Shown here: positions 47,557 to 59,016 of the stretch, piece after piece
Numbering within the stretch: position 1 is the first letter of the stretch
Layout: the number at the start of each line of letters is the position of its first letter
Source of the DNA: Pantoea sp. RIT-PI-b
Lineage (GTDB): Bacteria > Pseudomonadota > Gammaproteobacteria > Enterobacterales > Enterobacteriaceae
Reading direction: 5' to 3'
Assembly (NCBI RefSeq): GCF_001187905.1
Contig: NZ_LGIS01000016.1
Span: 62,001 to 126,000, forward strand
Length of the DNA: 64,000 bases
The notes under the pieces: model-generated
Told to the model about the DNA's origin: nothing
The model's input: only the letters and a program-made list of their open reading frames with translations
The model's database searches: none
Translations under genes and position numbers: made by a program

Positions 47557-48384
47557 TCAGATCAGCATCGGCAAGGTTGCGCTGGCCGTTTGCTGGCTGG
47601 CCGCCAGGTAACGCGCATCGTGCGTCATTAATTCATTAATCAACACTTCTACCAGCATCATCGCGCCCACTTTGCCGCTCAACGCGCCCGCGTTGAATGG
47701 CCCTTCCGGACGCGCCGCCACCAGCAACATATCGGCTAAATTGCCCATCGGGCTGCGCAGCGTATTACTCAGCATCAGCACGCGCGCATGCTGCTTTTTC
47801 GCCACTTTCACCACGTGCATCACATCCTTCGTCGAGCCAGATGCCGAGATAGCGATGACCAAATCGCCCTCTTGCAGCGTCGAAGCATTCATCGCCGCGC
47901 GGTGCATGTCACCAAATAATTGCGCCGATTTTCCCAGGCGCAAAAGACGATAATGCAGATATTCACCGGTAATCGCGCTGGCCGCCACGCCATAAATCTG
48001 GATGGTTTTGGCCTGATGCAGCGCCTCCACCGCATGCTGCAGCACCTCGCGGTTGATGAATTTTCCGGTATCACGCAGCGCCTGCACCGTCTCCTCAACC
48101 AGCATATCGATGCTGTCACCGCTGGCCATCGCTGCGGGCTGATTGTGCTGCACATCCAGCGCCAGCGCCATTTTGAATTCGGTATAGCCCTTGCAGCCCA
48201 GATGACGGCACAAACGCGTCACGCTGGCTTCACTGGTTTCCGTTTCGCGCGCCAGCTCGGTAATGGTGAGATACAACACTTTTTGCGCATCGGTGAGAAT
48301 AAAATCGCCCAACTTTTGCAGCGTTGGGCTATAGCCCGGCAACGCCTGGCGCAGGTGTAGCAAGATGTTTTCATTGTCCGTCAC
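47557..48384 (-). CDS. RpiR-family regulator of the amino-sugar PTS
   Basis: A 275-residue RpiR protein: helix-turn-helix ELARETETSEASVTRLCRHL near 42 and a SIS domain (IYGVAASAITGEYLHYR; VIAISASGSTKDVMHV). The GTG start at 48384 has GGAAGG; upstream residues in the open frame are not family-like. It is divergent from the EIICB-nanE operon and presumably senses an amino-sugar phosphate such as ManNAc-6-P or GlcNAc-6-P. An inverted repeat in the shared promoter region is its likely operator. Confidence 0.87.
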   Translation of the reverse strand: MTDNENILLHLRQALPGYSPTLQKLGDFILTDAQKVLYLTITELARETETSEASVTRLCRHLGCKGYTEFKMALALDVQHNQPAAMASGDSIDMLVEETVQALRDTGKFINREVLQHAVEALHQAKTIQIYGVAASAITGEYLHYRLLRLGKSAQLFGDMHRAAMNASTLQEGDLVIAISASGSTKDVMHVVKVAKKQHARVLMLSNTLRSPMGNLADMLLVAARPEGPFNAGALSGKVGAMMLVEVLINELMTHDARYLAASQQTASATLPMLI

Positions 48385-48442
48385 GGCTACCTTCCTTCTA
48401 CACGTCATTTATGCGGCACAGTGTGCAGCAGATTAGGGCATA

Positions 48443-48458
48443 AGTGAAAGCTATCACA
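48443..48458. promoter_or_regulatory. CRP site of EIICB-nanE operon
   Basis: AGTGA-AAGCTA-TCACA matches nine of ten CRP half-site bases; about 80-95 bases before the EIICB start. Confidence 0.55.
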
Positions 48459-48491
48459 ATAATGATGGAAATTTTCAACCGATGAATTAGA

Positions 48492-48515
48492 TTGTGGTAA
48501 TAATTTTTACCACAA
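48492..48515. promoter_or_regulatory. Operator-like palindrome, RpiR / EIICB promoter region
   Basis: TTGTGGTAA and TTACCACAA are perfect 9-base arms with a 6-base AT spacer, 24 bases before the EIICB start. The most likely binding site of the divergent RpiR regulator. Confidence 0.65.
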
Positions 48516-48538
48516 GCATACTTCAGGGATAAAAATTT

Positions 48539-50094
<1,556 letters not shown>

Positions 50095-50098
<4 letters not shown>

Positions 50099-50787
50099 AA
50101 GCACCGATGCTGGTACAGATTAAAGGAAAACTGGTGGTTTCGTGTCAGGCTCTGGAAGATGAGCCGCTACACAGCCCTTTTATTATGTCGCGCATGGCAT
50201 TAGCCGCGATGGAAGGTGGCGCAGCGGCGATTCGCGCCAACAGCCTGATCGACGTGCAGCAGATTATGCAAACCGTGGATCTGCCGATTATCGCCATCAT
50301 CAAACGCGATTATCCCGGCAGCGATGTCTACATCACCGCCACCTTACGCGAAGTGGATGAGTTGATGGTTGCCAATCCAGCGATGATGGCGCTGGATGCC
50401 ACGCTGCATGCACGCCCCGGCGAGTTGCAGCTGCCAGAATTGGTGGCGGCGATTCGTCAGCGCTATCCGCAGTTACTGTTGATGGCCGACATTGCGACGG
50501 TAGAAGAGGCGCGTCAGGCCTCGCAGCTAGGCTTTGATTGTATCGGCACCACGCTGCACGGTTACACCGAGGAAACACAAGGCTGTTATTTGGCGGCCGA
50601 TGATTGCCGTTTCCTGCGCGAGGTGCTGGCAGCGGTAACCGTGCCGGTGATTGCCGAGGGGAATGTTGAATCACCAGAAATGGCGGCGCATTGCCTGGCG
50701 TTGGGCGCGCACGCGGTGGTGGTGGGCGGCGCGATTACCCGCCCACAGCAGATTACCCGCCGCTTTGTGAATGCCATCAGTGAATAA
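50095..50787 (+). CDS. nanE: N-acetylmannosamine-6-phosphate 2-epimerase NanE
   Basis: A 230-residue TIM-barrel enzyme with NanE motifs: [20 protein letters not shown] at the start, [19 protein letters not shown] near 68, [13 protein letters not shown] near 147 and [13 protein letters not shown] near 182. It converts ManNAc-6-P to GlcNAc-6-P, which NagA/NagB then use. The start overlaps the EIICB stop (ATGA). No NanA lyase or sialic acid transporter lies nearby, so the pathway probably serves free ManNAc rather than sialic acid. Confidence 0.93.
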
Positions 50788-50791
50788 CCAT

Positions 50792-50815
50792 AAGGTGCCC
50801 ATCACTGGGCACCTT
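50792..50815. terminator. Palindromic terminator/repeat after nanE
   Basis: AAGGTGCCC and GGGCACCTT, perfect 9-base arms around ATCACT, between convergent nanE and the second betT. Related in layout to the dispersed repeats. Confidence 0.6.
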
Positions 50816-50821
50816 AACGGG

Positions 50822-52396
50822 TTACTGCGTGGTTTTCTCATTCACCACGGCGGCAACTTCAGACGGTGCCATCTGATTTAGATCTTTATACAGACTTGCC
50901 ATATACAGCACGATAACAAGTGAGAAAGGCAATCCACACAGCACTACCGCGGTTTGCATCGCACTGAAGCTGCCCGCATACAGTAAACCGGCACACACCA
51001 ACGTGGTGACGCATGCCCAGAAGATACGCAGCCATGCCGGTGCATCGTCGCTCACGCCGCCGCCTTTGCTTGATAGATTGGCAATCATCAGCGTGCCGGA
51101 ATCCACTGGCGTCAGGAACAGCACGAAGCTGATGAGGATGGTGAATCCGGCGACCAACTGGGTAAACGGCAGATACTCAAACAGTTTGAACACGGCCATC
51201 GGCGGATCGCTCAGCGCCACCTGGCCAAGAATGGCATGACCGCCCTCCAGCACCAGACTGATCGCAGTATTACCAAACAGCGACAGCCATGCGAGAGTAA
51301 AGCCGAGCGGAATCAACAGCACACCGAAGATCAATTCGCGAATCGTACGGCCTTTGGAAATACGCGCGATGAACAGACCAACAAAGGGCGCCCAGGCAAC
51401 CCACCACGCCCAGTAGAACAGCGTCCAGGCGCCCTGCCACTGGCGCGCTTTACCATACAGGTAGAGATTGAAGCTCTTGCCGACAATCGAAGTCAGATAA
51501 TCGCCGACGTTTTGCATCATGCCGTTGACCAACGTCATCGTCGGTCCGGCAACGAACACAAACAGCAACAGCAGGCAAAGAAAACCGACGTTGATGTTGG
51601 ATAACATCGCAATCCCTTTCTCTACTCCGGTCACTGCCGCCAGCGTCGCCACGACCATCATCAGCACGATTAATATCATCAACACGTTAGTGTTTTGCGG
51701 AATGTGGAAGAGATAGTTGAGGCCGGAGTTCACCAGCAGCGCGCCGATGCCGAGGTTGGTCACCATCGAGATCACCGTCACCAGGATGCCAAAGCTATCA
51801 ACCAAATGCCCAATCCAGCCATGAATCCGCTTACCAAACAGCGGATAGAGCGCGGAACGCAAGGCGAGCGGTAGATCGCGGCGATAGGCAAACCACGCCA
51901 GCGCCGTGGCGATTAAGGCGTATAGCGCCCAGCCATGCAGGCCCCAATGTAAGAAGGTAATCGCCATCGCCTGACGCGCCGCTTCAACCGTTCCACCTTG
52001 ACCTTCCGGCGGTTGCAGGAAATGGTCGAGCGGTTCATAAGCACCGTAATAGACCAGCGCGATACCAATGCCCGCCGAGAACAGCATGGCGACCCACGAG
52101 GCATAGCCAAACTGCGGTTTTTCATCGTCATGGCCGAGTTTGAGTTGACCAAAGCGGGATAACGCCAGCCAGAAAACAAACACCATACACACCACCATTA
52201 GCAGCATGTAATACCAGCCAAACATATCCGCCACCCAGAGTTGGGCGTGGTTTAGCCATTTCTGACTCGCCGAGGGATACAGCACGATCATAAAGGCCAG
52301 CACCAGAATCACGCTGGCTGAACTCAGAAACACCGCGAAGTTAACGCGGATTGGTTCTTCTTCTACTTTGATGGGGCTATGACTCTTCACTGTCAT
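50822..52396 (-). CDS. betT: Second BCCT choline transporter, short form (BetT2)
   Basis: A 524-residue BCCT transporter with the same core as the protein at 6606-8636 (VNSGLNYLF, FYWAWWVAWAPFVG, RISKGRTIREL) but without the ~150-residue C-terminal cytoplasmic domain. In E. coli BetT that domain is required for osmotic activation, so this paralog may work without osmotic control or sense it differently. The ATG at 52396 (AGGAAGAG upstream) is preferred to the longer frame. It is divergent from the second betIBA, exactly as in the first locus. Confidence 0.9.
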   Translation of the reverse strand: MTVKSHSPIKVEEEPIRVNFAVFLSSASVILVLAFMIVLYPSASQKWLNHAQLWVADMFGWYYMLLMVVCMVFVFWLALSRFGQLKLGHDDEKPQFGYASWVAMLFSAGIGIALVYYGAYEPLDHFLQPPEGQGGTVEAARQAMAITFLHWGLHGWALYALIATALAWFAYRRDLPLALRSALYPLFGKRIHGWIGHLVDSFGILVTVISMVTNLGIGALLVNSGLNYLFHIPQNTNVLMILIVLMMVVATLAAVTGVEKGIAMLSNINVGFLCLLLLFVFVAGPTMTLVNGMMQNVGDYLTSIVGKSFNLYLYGKARQWQGAWTLFYWAWWVAWAPFVGLFIARISKGRTIRELIFGVLLIPLGFTLAWLSLFGNTAISLVLEGGHAILGQVALSDPPMAVFKLFEYLPFTQLVAGFTILISFVLFLTPVDSGTLMIANLSSKGGGVSDDAPAWLRIFWACVTTLVCAGLLYAGSFSAMQTAVVLCGLPFSLVIVLYMASLYKDLNQMAPSEVAAVVNEKTTQ

Positions 52397-52492
52397 GGTT
52401 CTCTTCCTGGTACAGGTAAACAGCGGTTCCGGATGGCAACATATAGTTAACATTCGACCACATTTATTTGACATTTATGCAGCATAAAGTAC

Positions 52493-52514
52493 ATTGATTG
52501 AACGTTCAATCAAT
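52493..52514. promoter_or_regulatory. BetI operator (bet locus 2)
   Basis: A perfect 22-base palindrome with core TTGATTGAACGTTCAATCAA, 38 bases before betI and about 96 before betT2. It matches the known BetI target style and the weaker copy at 8825. Confidence 0.85.
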
Positions 52515-52552
52515 CAATAAACATTCCAATAAAAACAAGCGGAGTCTTGACG

Positions 52553-53146
52553 GTGCGCAAAGAAATTCCCGAAAAACGCAAAGAGCAGCTGATTAACGCC
52601 GCATTTGAAACCATCGGCGACATAGGGCTGGCGGGAATCACCCTGTCGCAGGTGGCCAGGGAGGCCGGCATGTCTACCGGTATCGTCAGTCATTACTTCG
52701 GTGACAAAGAGGGATTGTTAAACGCCACCATGCGCAAGATCCTGCGCGATCTGCGCGATGGCATTGCGGAATGCCGGGCCAACGCCCCCAGGCAAGATGT
52801 TCGCGCGCAGCTTTTTGCCATCATCGATGCCAACTTCCATCCCAGCCAAACCAGCGCCAATTCAATGCGCGCCTGGCTCGACTTTTGGGCCGCGAGTATG
52901 CACAACAGCGAACTGCGCCGCCTGCAACGCCTTAACGATCGGCGTCTTTACTCGAATATTTGCTGGCAGTTTCGCCAGGTGATGTCGCCAGAGCTGGCGC
53001 GCAAATCGGCACGTGGACTGGCGGCGTTGATTGATGGCCTGTGGCTGCGCGGCAGTCTGACCGGAAAGGATTTTGATGTAGAGCAGGCATGTTCGATCGC
53101 CCGCGACTATGTCGAGGAAAAACTGGCAATGCTGCCAGTTGCGTAA
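52553..53146 (+). CDS. betI: BetI-like TetR repressor (locus 2)
   Basis: A 197-residue TetR-family regulator related to Bet[20 protein letters not shown], helix-turn-helix [19 protein letters not shown] and [12 protein letters not shown], ending with [14 protein letters not shown]. It lacks the MPKxGM(Q) opening of BetI 1 and is clearly diverged. The GTG at 52553 is chosen because GGAG lies eight bases upstream; the TTG two codons earlier is too close to it. First gene of the second betIBA. Confidence 0.88.
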   Translation: MRKEIPEKRKEQLINAAFETIGDIGLAGITLSQVAREAGMSTGIVSHYFGDKEGLLNATMRKILRDLRDGIAECRANAPRQDVRAQLFAIIDANFHPSQTSANSMRAWLDFWAASMHNSELRRLQRLNDRRLYSNICWQFRQVMSPELARKSARGLAALIDGLWLRGSLTGKDFDVEQACSIARDYVEEKLAMLPVA

Positions 53147-53178
53147 CAAAAGAGCCAAAAGCTAAGGAACAGACAAGA

Positions 53179-54651
53179 ATGGCAAAGTATCCCCTACAAC
53201 AACTCTACATTGATGGTCAGTTGACCGATGCCAGTGGCAAAGAGACGTTTGAAACCATCAACCCCGCCAACGGCGAGGTGCTGGCACAGGTACAACGTGC
53301 CACGCAAGCCGACGTCGAACGTGCGGTAGCCAGTGCTGAGCGCGGCCAGCGTATCTGGGCGGCAATGACCGCCACCGAGCGCTCGCGCATTCTGCTGCGA
53401 GCCGTTGCTATCCTGCGTGAACGCAATGACGAGCTGGCGGAGCTGGAAACCCTCGATACCGGCAAACCCTACTCTGAAACCTCCGCCGTGGATATCGTCA
53501 CCGGCGCCGATGTGCTGGAGTATTACGCCGGACTGGCGACCATCATCGAGGGTGAACAGTATCCACTGCGCGACACCAGCTTCTTCTATACACGTCGTGA
53601 GCCGCTGGGCGTAACGGCGGGTATCGGCGCGTGGAACTATCCGATTCAGATCGCGCTGTGGAAATCTGCACCGGCGCTGGCTGCCGGCAACGCAATGGTC
53701 TTCAAGCCAAGCGAAGTCACGCCGCTCAGCGTGTTGAAACTGGCCGAAATTTACACCGAAGCCGGCCTGCCAGACGGCGTATTTAACGTGGTACAAGGCG
53801 CCGGACGTGAAGTGGGCCAATGGCTGACCGAACATCCGCGCATTGCGAAGATCTCGTTCACGGGCGGCATCGAAACCGGCAAAAAAGTGATGGCGAGTGC
53901 GGCAGGATCAACGCTTAAAGACGTGACCATGGAGCTGGGCGGCAAATCCCCGCTGCTGATTTTACCGGATGCCGATATTGAGCAAGCCGCAGATATCGCC
54001 ATGATGGCGAACTTCTACAGCTCCGGCCAGGTGTGCACCAACGGTACACGCGTCTTCGTGCATCGTTCGCAAAAAACGGCGCTGGAACAAGCGCTGCTGG
54101 TGCGCGCTCAACGTATCCGTCTCGGTCAGCCAATGGATGCCGATACAAATTTTGGTCCGCTGGTGAGCTTCGCGCATATGGAAAATGTCCTGCGCTACAT
54201 CGAACTCGGTAAGCAGGAAGGCGCTAACGTCCTGATTGGCGGTGCGCGCGAAACGCAGGGTGCCTACGCGCAAGGCGCATGGGTACAGCCGACCATTTTC
54301 ACCGATTGCGAAGATCATCACACCATCGTCAAAGAGGAGATCTTTGGCCCGGTGATGAGCATCCTGACCTATGACGACCAAGAGGAAGTGATTCGCCGCG
54401 CGAATGATACGCACTTTGGCCTGGCGGCGGGTGTGGTAACCCGAGATCTGGCCACCGCACACCGCGTGATCCACCGCCTTGAAGCGGGCATCTGCTGGAT
54501 CAATAGCTGGGGCGAATCACCGGCGCAAATGCCGGTTGGCGGTTATAAGCAATCCGGTGTTGGCCGCGAAAACGGTATTTCAACCCTTGCCCATTACACC
54601 CGTATCAAATCTATCCAGGTTGAACTGAACCCGTTCAGCTCCGTGTTTTAA
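53179..54651 (+). CDS. betB: Betaine aldehyde dehydrogenase (locus 2)
   Basis: A 490-residue aldehyde dehydrogenase collinear with BetB 1: [32 protein letters not shown] (general base) and SSGQVCTNG (catalytic cysteine). The start at 53179 (AAGGAA eight bases upstream) matches BetB 1 in length; the open frame from 53089 overlaps betI and is not used. Differences are concentrated on the surface-type positions, suggesting a functional paralog rather than a decayed copy. Confidence 0.93.
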   Translation: MAKYPLQQLYIDGQLTDASGKETFETINPANGEVLAQVQRATQADVERAVASAERGQRIWAAMTATERSRILLRAVAILRERNDELAELETLDTGKPYSETSAVDIVTGADVLEYYAGLATIIEGEQYPLRDTSFFYTRREPLGVTAGIGAWNYPIQIALWKSAPALAAGNAMVFKPSEVTPLSVLKLAEIYTEAGLPDGVFNVVQGAGREVGQWLTEHPRIAKISFTGGIETGKKVMASAAGSTLKDVTMELGGKSPLLILPDADIEQAADIAMMANFYSSGQVCTNGTRVFVHRSQKTALEQALLVRAQRIRLGQPMDADTNFGPLVSFAHMENVLRYIELGKQEGANVLIGGARETQGAYAQGAWVQPTIFTDCEDHHTIVKEEIFGPVMSILTYDDQEEVIRRANDTHFGLAAGVVTRDLATAHRVIHRLEAGICWINSWGESPAQMPVGGYKQSGVGRENGISTLAHYTRIKSIQVELNPFSSVF

Positions 54652-54663
54652 TCGAAGGAACGC

Positions 54664-56346
54664 ATGATGAGCATCACCAGGGAGTATGACTACATTATTA
54701 TTGGTGCCGGTTCAGCCGGTAACGTGCTGGCCACGCGCCTGACCGAGGACGCGAACGTCAGCGTGCTGTTATTAGAGGCCGGTGGCCCGGATTACCGTCA
54801 GGATTTCCGCACGCAAATGCCTGCGGCCCTCGCCTTCCCTTTGCAGGGACGCCGCTATAACTGGGCGTATCAGACCGATCCTGAACCGCATATGAATAAT
54901 CGTCGCATGGAGTGCGGACGCGGCAAAGGACTTGGCGGTTCGTCGCTGATCAACGGCATGTGCTACATCCGTGGCAATGCAATGGATTACGATAACTGGG
55001 CGAAGCAACCGGGTCTGGAAAACTGGAGCTATCTCGACTGCCTGCCCTACTTCAAAGCCGCAGAGCGCCGCGATATTGGTGGCAATGATTATCATGGCGA
55101 TTGTGGCCCTGTAAGCGTAACCACCCCTAAATCCGACAATAACGTGCTGTTCCACGCGATGGTGGAAGCCGGCGTGCAGGCGGGCTATCCGCGTACCGAT
55201 GATCTGAACGGTTATCAGCAGGAAGGGTTTGGTCCGATGGACAGAACGGTGACGCCGAAAGGCCGTCGCGCCAGTACTGCGCGCGGCTATCTCGATCAGG
55301 CCCGTTCACGTCCCAACCTGACGATAGAAGTGCACGCGCTGACCGACCGCATTGTGTTTGATAACAAGCGCGCCTGTGGCGTCAAATGGCTGCAAAAAGA
55401 GGTGCCGCATGAGGCGCGTGCGCGTCGTGAAGTGCTGCTGTGCGCGGGAGCGATCGCCTCACCTCAGGTGTTGCAGCGTTCGGGCGTAGGTCCAGCGGAC
55501 TTATTGAAAAGTCTGGATATTCCGTTGGTTCACCACCTGCCGGGCGTGGGCGCCAACCTGCAGGATCACCTGGAAATGTATCTGCAATATGAGTGTAAGC
55601 AGCCGGTTTCACTGGCGCCTGCGCTTAAACTGCACAATCAACCTGCGATTGGTGCCGAATGGCTATTTAATGGCAGCGGTATCGGTGCCAGTAATCAGTT
55701 TGAAGCGGGTGGATTTATTCGTTCTGACGAAGAGTTCGAGTGGCCGAATATTCAATATCACTTCCTGCCGGTAGCGATTAATTACAACGGCTCGAACCCG
55801 ATTAAAACGCACAGCTTCCAGGCGCACGTCGGTTCAATGCGATCGCCCAGCCGTGGACGCGTTCACGTCACGTCGAAAGATCCTAACGCGCATCCGAGCA
55901 TCTTGTTCAACTACATGTCGGACGATCAGGATTGGCGTGAATTCCGCGCAGCGATTCGTCTTACCCGTGAAATTATCGCTCAGCGTGCCCTGGATCCGTT
56001 CCGTGGCCGCGAGATATCGCCGGGTTTGGCGGTACAAAGTGACGAAGAGCTGGATAAATTCGTGCGCGAACACGCAGAAACCGCTTATCACCCGTCGTGC
56101 TCGAATGCCATGGGCTATCACGACATGGCCGTGGTGGGTAATGACGGTAAAGTGCATGGCGTTGAAGCTCTGCGCGTGGTGGATGCCTCGATCATGCCGC
56201 AAATCACTACCGGTAACTTAAACGCGCCGACCATAATGATCGCCGAAAAAATTGCCGATATGATTCGTGGTCGTCCTGCTTTACCGCGCGTAACAGTGCC
56301 TTACTACGTTGCCAATGGCGCGCCGGTGCGCTGCCAGCCGCAGTAA
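54664..56346 (+). CDS. betA: Choline dehydrogenase (locus 2), variant active-site motif
   Basis: A 560-residue GMC oxidoreductase collinear with BetA 1: [45 protein letters not shown]. The catalytic YHP is kept, but the following CGTCKMG of BetA 1 is SCSNAMG here, with loss of the lysine. The later GNLNA motif is present. Another ATG three bases on (54667) is as likely. It closes the second betIBA and is followed by a terminator. Confidence 0.92.
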   Translation: MMSITREYDYIIIGAGSAGNVLATRLTEDANVSVLLLEAGGPDYRQDFRTQMPAALAFPLQGRRYNWAYQTDPEPHMNNRRMECGRGKGLGGSSLINGMCYIRGNAMDYDNWAKQPGLENWSYLDCLPYFKAAERRDIGGNDYHGDCGPVSVTTPKSDNNVLFHAMVEAGVQAGYPRTDDLNGYQQEGFGPMDRTVTPKGRRASTARGYLDQARSRPNLTIEVHALTDRIVFDNKRACGVKWLQKEVPHEARARREVLLCAGAIASPQVLQRSGVGPADLLKSLDIPLVHHLPGVGANLQDHLEMYLQYECKQPVSLAPALKLHNQPAIGAEWLFNGSGIGASNQFEAGGFIRSDEEFEWPNIQYHFLPVAINYNGSNPIKTHSFQAHVGSMRSPSRGRVHVTSKDPNAHPSILFNYMSDDQDWREFRAAIRLTREIIAQRALDPFRGREISPGLAVQSDEELDKFVREHAETAYHPSCSNAMGYHDMAVVGNDGKVHGVEALRVVDASIMPQITTGNLNAPTIMIAEKIADMIRGRPALPRVTVPYYVANGAPVRCQPQ

Positions 56347-56359
56347 TCAAATCAAGCTG

Positions 56360-56389
56360 AAAGGGTTCATTGAATATGAACCCTTTTTT
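56360..56389 (+). terminator. Terminator after second betIBA
   Basis: AAAGGGTTCAT and ATGAACCCTTT, perfect 11-base arms, continuing into a T-run. Confidence 0.88.
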
Positions 56390-56435
56390 CTGCGGATTGG
56401 TCCGCCTTCCACGTAAAAAAACCAACCACTCAAGG

Positions 56436-56481
56436 TTATCCACAATCCCCGTGCGTAGAGTCGACGTTATCCTGTGGATAA
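56436..56481. other. Pair of inverted DnaA-box sequences
   Basis: TTATCCACA at 56436-56444 and TGTGGATAA at 56473-56481 are both perfect 9-base DnaA-box consensus sequences facing each other 28 bases apart, between betA and the MFS gene. No other origin features (AT-rich repeats, replication genes) are present, so this may be chance or a DnaA-binding site. Confidence 0.35.
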
Positions 56482-56545
56482 AACTCGCATCACTGCATAC
56501 AGCGCTCGTTGCACGCATGCGGTCATTTTTCGCACGATTCATTAA

Positions 56546-57679
56546 TCAGAGGGAGGATGCCCGACCAACTTTGCCCATGGCAAAAACGTTGATTGCCGCG
56601 AGCACCGCCGCTGCCACAAAGGCGCTGGCGAAGCCTCCGGGCAGCCAGGCCATGAATGCCGCGAGAAACTGACCAGAGAAGATTGCCATCGATAAACGTG
56701 CCAGGTGGCGCCCCCTTGCGTGTGGCTGGCTGATGTTCACCGTCATATGATTAACCAGCGGAATCGACAAGCCGAACCCCATCCCCAGCAATATACCGCC
56801 CGGAATAAACAGCACCATGTTAGGAGCCGCGGCAAACTCCAGATGCGCCAGCAGATAACAGACAAATGCCATCACTAACGTCGTATAACTGCCGAATCGC
56901 TGCGCGACATCCGGCATGATCGCCGCCGCCAGCACCGCCACCAACGAAACAAACGAGAGAAAATAACCAATGTGCGCGGCATCAATCCCCATCATGGCAA
57001 AGCGCTGCGGCAGCATAATGACGGCGGTAAAAAAGCACATCATCGAACAGAGCGCGGCCAGCAACACCGGGCGCAGTTGGCGATCGCTGTTCTGCGCTGA
57101 ATGATTAATCTCCAGAGAAGCTGGCGGCTGCGGCGGACGCGGCACGGTGATCACCACCATTAGCAACATCAGCCAGGCAAAAAGATAGAGAAAATAGGGC
57201 CAGCGCCAGCTAATGGAAGCCAGAATGCCGCCCAGAAAAAGAAACAGTACGCCGCCTAACTCTATGGCCATGCCCTGCCGCGCCATCATCGCTAAGCGAG
57301 TCTCTCCCGCGTAGAAACTGGCAATCAGGCTGGTGCCCGCCGCCATCACGACCGCCGTGGCGCCTCCCAGCAGTAAACGGTCGATAACTTGCAGCCCTGC
57401 GCCTGGTAACCACGCGCCGGCGACACCGAGCAAGCCATAACAGAGCAATCCGATCAGCAAAAGCGTATAAGCGCCCCAGCGATCGATGGCGCGGCCCGCG
57501 AACGGACCCGCCAGCACCACGCCGAGTGAAGGGAGTGTGACCAGCCAGTTGGCCATATTACTGACGCCAAGCTGTGCGGCGATTTCGCTAAGGCCGGGCA
57601 CGATGACACATCCCACCATAATCGTCAGGCAGCTGACCGCCAGCAGCGAAAAGGCGCCGGTTCGTTTAATGGATGACAC
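56546..57679 (-). CDS. MFS transporter
   Basis: A 377-residue major facilitator protein with about twelve segments; the loop motif GRAIDRWGAY after segment 2 (near 62) and the late GMGFGLSIPLVNH are typical of drug/metabolite exporters. GTG at 57679 with AGGAG five bases upstream is preferred; the ATG at 57709 lies inside the likely IclR operator. Substrate unknown. Divergent IclR gene is the probable regulator. Confidence 0.82.
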   Translation of the reverse strand: MSSIKRTGAFSLLAVSCLTIMVGCVIVPGLSEIAAQLGVSNMANWLVTLPSLGVVLAGPFAGRAIDRWGAYTLLLIGLLCYGLLGVAGAWLPGAGLQVIDRLLLGGATAVVMAAGTSLIASFYAGETRLAMMARQGMAIELGGVLFLFLGGILASISWRWPYFLYLFAWLMLLMVVITVPRPPQPPASLEINHSAQNSDRQLRPVLLAALCSMMCFFTAVIMLPQRFAMMGIDAAHIGYFLSFVSLVAVLAAAIMPDVAQRFGSYTTLVMAFVCYLLAHLEFAAAPNMVLFIPGGILLGMGFGLSIPLVNHMTVNISQPHARGRHLARLSMAIFSGQFLAAFMAWLPGGFASAFVAAAVLAAINVFAMGKVGRASSL

Positions 57680-57690
57680 ACACTCTCCTG

Positions 57691-57727
57691 ATGTCCGAAT
57701 AATGGACATAAAACCAAATAATGGACA
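57691..57727. promoter_or_regulatory. Operator candidates for IclR-type regulator
   Basis: AATAATGGACA occurs twice (57698-57708 and 57717-57727), 19 bases apart, and the first copy also forms ATGTCC-N7-GGACAT. Located between the divergent MFS and IclR genes. Confidence 0.55.
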
Positions 57728-57816
57728 CCAGTGTTGGAGGAATTGCTAGCGCTGTCAATCACCGCACCGCAACATGCTATAGTGATGCCAGCTAAAATCG
57801 CGCGGAATGATAAAAA

Positions 57817-58566
57817 ATGAGTGTGGAAACAGAGAGTAATGGATCACAAGTTATTGCGCGCGCTGCAACCATTCTGCGGGCGCTGGAAGATCGTCCGGCG
57901 GGATTATCGATCGCCGCGTTAGCGAAGATCACCGACCTGCCGCGCACTACTGTGCATCGGCTGGTGTCTTCATTGATCGCGCAGCAGCTTTTATTGCAGG
58001 ATAGCGACGGCATCAAACTCGGCCCGGCACTGGCGCGTCTTGCCGCCTCAGCACATACCGATATTATTACGCTGTCGCAGCCAGCGATGGCGACGCTGGG
58101 ACGCCGCACACGCGAAACGGTTGACCTCTGCGTCTGGCGCGGCACGCATACCGTGCTGGTGAGTCAGGTGGTTTCGGATCAGGAGTTGCGCGTGGCGTCG
58201 CCGGTCAGCACCGCATTTCCTTCGCACTGCGCGGCGCATGGCAAAGCATTACTGGCGGAGCAAGCAGAAGATACGCTGCAGGCGCTGCTGCCACAGTTGC
58301 AGGAGGTTCGAACCGGGAAGACGATGCAGGATCGTAAGCTGCTGCTTAAAGAGATAGCGATTATCCGCCAGCAGGGTTATGCGGTTGATCGCGAAGAACA
58401 TGCACGCGGAGTGTGCGGCATCAGCGTGGCGCTGCAAACCGGCGTCGGCGAGCGCTATGCCTTAGCCATTGCCGCACCGGCATTACGTTTTGATGAGCAG
58501 TTTGCGCATTTACTGGCTGCACTGCTACAAGCAAAAGCGGAAATTGAGGCGCTGCTGGCGCGTTAA
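57817..58566 (+). CDS. IclR-family regulator
   Basis: A 249-residue regulator: N-terminal winged helix (AALAKITDLPRTTVHRLVSS near 35) and C-terminal IclR effector domain (SHCAAHGKALLAE, HARGVCGISVALQ). It likely represses or activates the divergent MFS gene in response to an unknown metabolite. GGAA precedes the ATG. Its stop overlaps the convergent cupin gene by four bases. Confidence 0.87.
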   Translation: MSVETESNGSQVIARAATILRALEDRPAGLSIAALAKITDLPRTTVHRLVSSLIAQQLLLQDSDGIKLGPALARLAASAHTDIITLSQPAMATLGRRTRETVDLCVWRGTHTVLVSQVVSDQELRVASPVSTAFPSHCAAHGKALLAEQAEDTLQALLPQLQEVRTGKTMQDRKLLLKEIAIIRQQGYAVDREEHARGVCGISVALQTGVGERYALAIAAPALRFDEQFAHLLAALLQAKAEIEALLAR

Positions 58567-58874
58567 ATCGAATCTTCTTTTTCAATCACCAGAACGCGTG
58601 CTTCTCCCTGCGGATGTGCCACATGCTCAGTACCGATGCTGGCGTAAAAGATGTCGCCCGTATTGAGCAGCACTTTCTTCACGTCACCGCTTTCGCGGTA
58701 ATGCATTTCCACCGCACCATCCAGCACCGCGAAGACCTCTTCGCCATCATTGATATGCCATTTGTAGGGTTGATTCGTCCAGTGTAAGCGCACGCTGGTG
58801 CCGGCGAAGTTAGCGATGTCTAAGGCTTGCCAGGCTTTGGGCGGGGTGAAATTTTTAGTGATGATGGTTTTCAT
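58563..58874 (-). CDS. Small cupin protein
   Basis: A 103-residue single-domain cupin; motif pieces WHINDGEEVFAVLDG and GDIFYASIGTEHVAHP supply the metal-type histidine/glutamate positions. Function unknown; such proteins are often metal-binding isomerases or sensors. Start chosen at the ATG at 58874 where the fold begins. Confidence 0.72.
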   Translation of the reverse strand: MKTIITKNFTPPKAWQALDIANFAGTSVRLHWTNQPYKWHINDGEEVFAVLDGAVEMHYRESGDVKKVLLNTGDIFYASIGTEHVAHPQGEARVLVIEKEDSI

Positions 58875-58970
58875 GCGATGTCCGATTAAGTAAGTGCTGC
58901 GTTGATGATACACACAGTATTGAGCTGTCGCGGGACACACGCAGACCATTTACGGACATTCAGAAACAGC

Positions 58971-58992
58971 AAAGCCGCCCGTAGGCGGCCTT
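58971..58992 (-). terminator. Terminator of first DUF1471 gene
   Basis: GCCGCC-CGTA-GGCGGC stem extended by a few A/T pairs on the minus strand. Followed by a short T-run (TTTGCTGTTT). Confidence 0.65.
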
Positions 58993-59016
58993 AACACAAC
59001 TACTTGTGTAGCTAAC

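Noticed and set aside
53089-53178. 30-residue extension of the second BetB
   Set aside because: It overlaps the 3' end of betI and has no similarity to aldehyde dehydrogenases; AAGGAA supports 53179.
56400-56545. Replication origin near betA2
   Set aside because: Only two DnaA boxes, with no AT-rich unwinding repeats or replication initiator gene.
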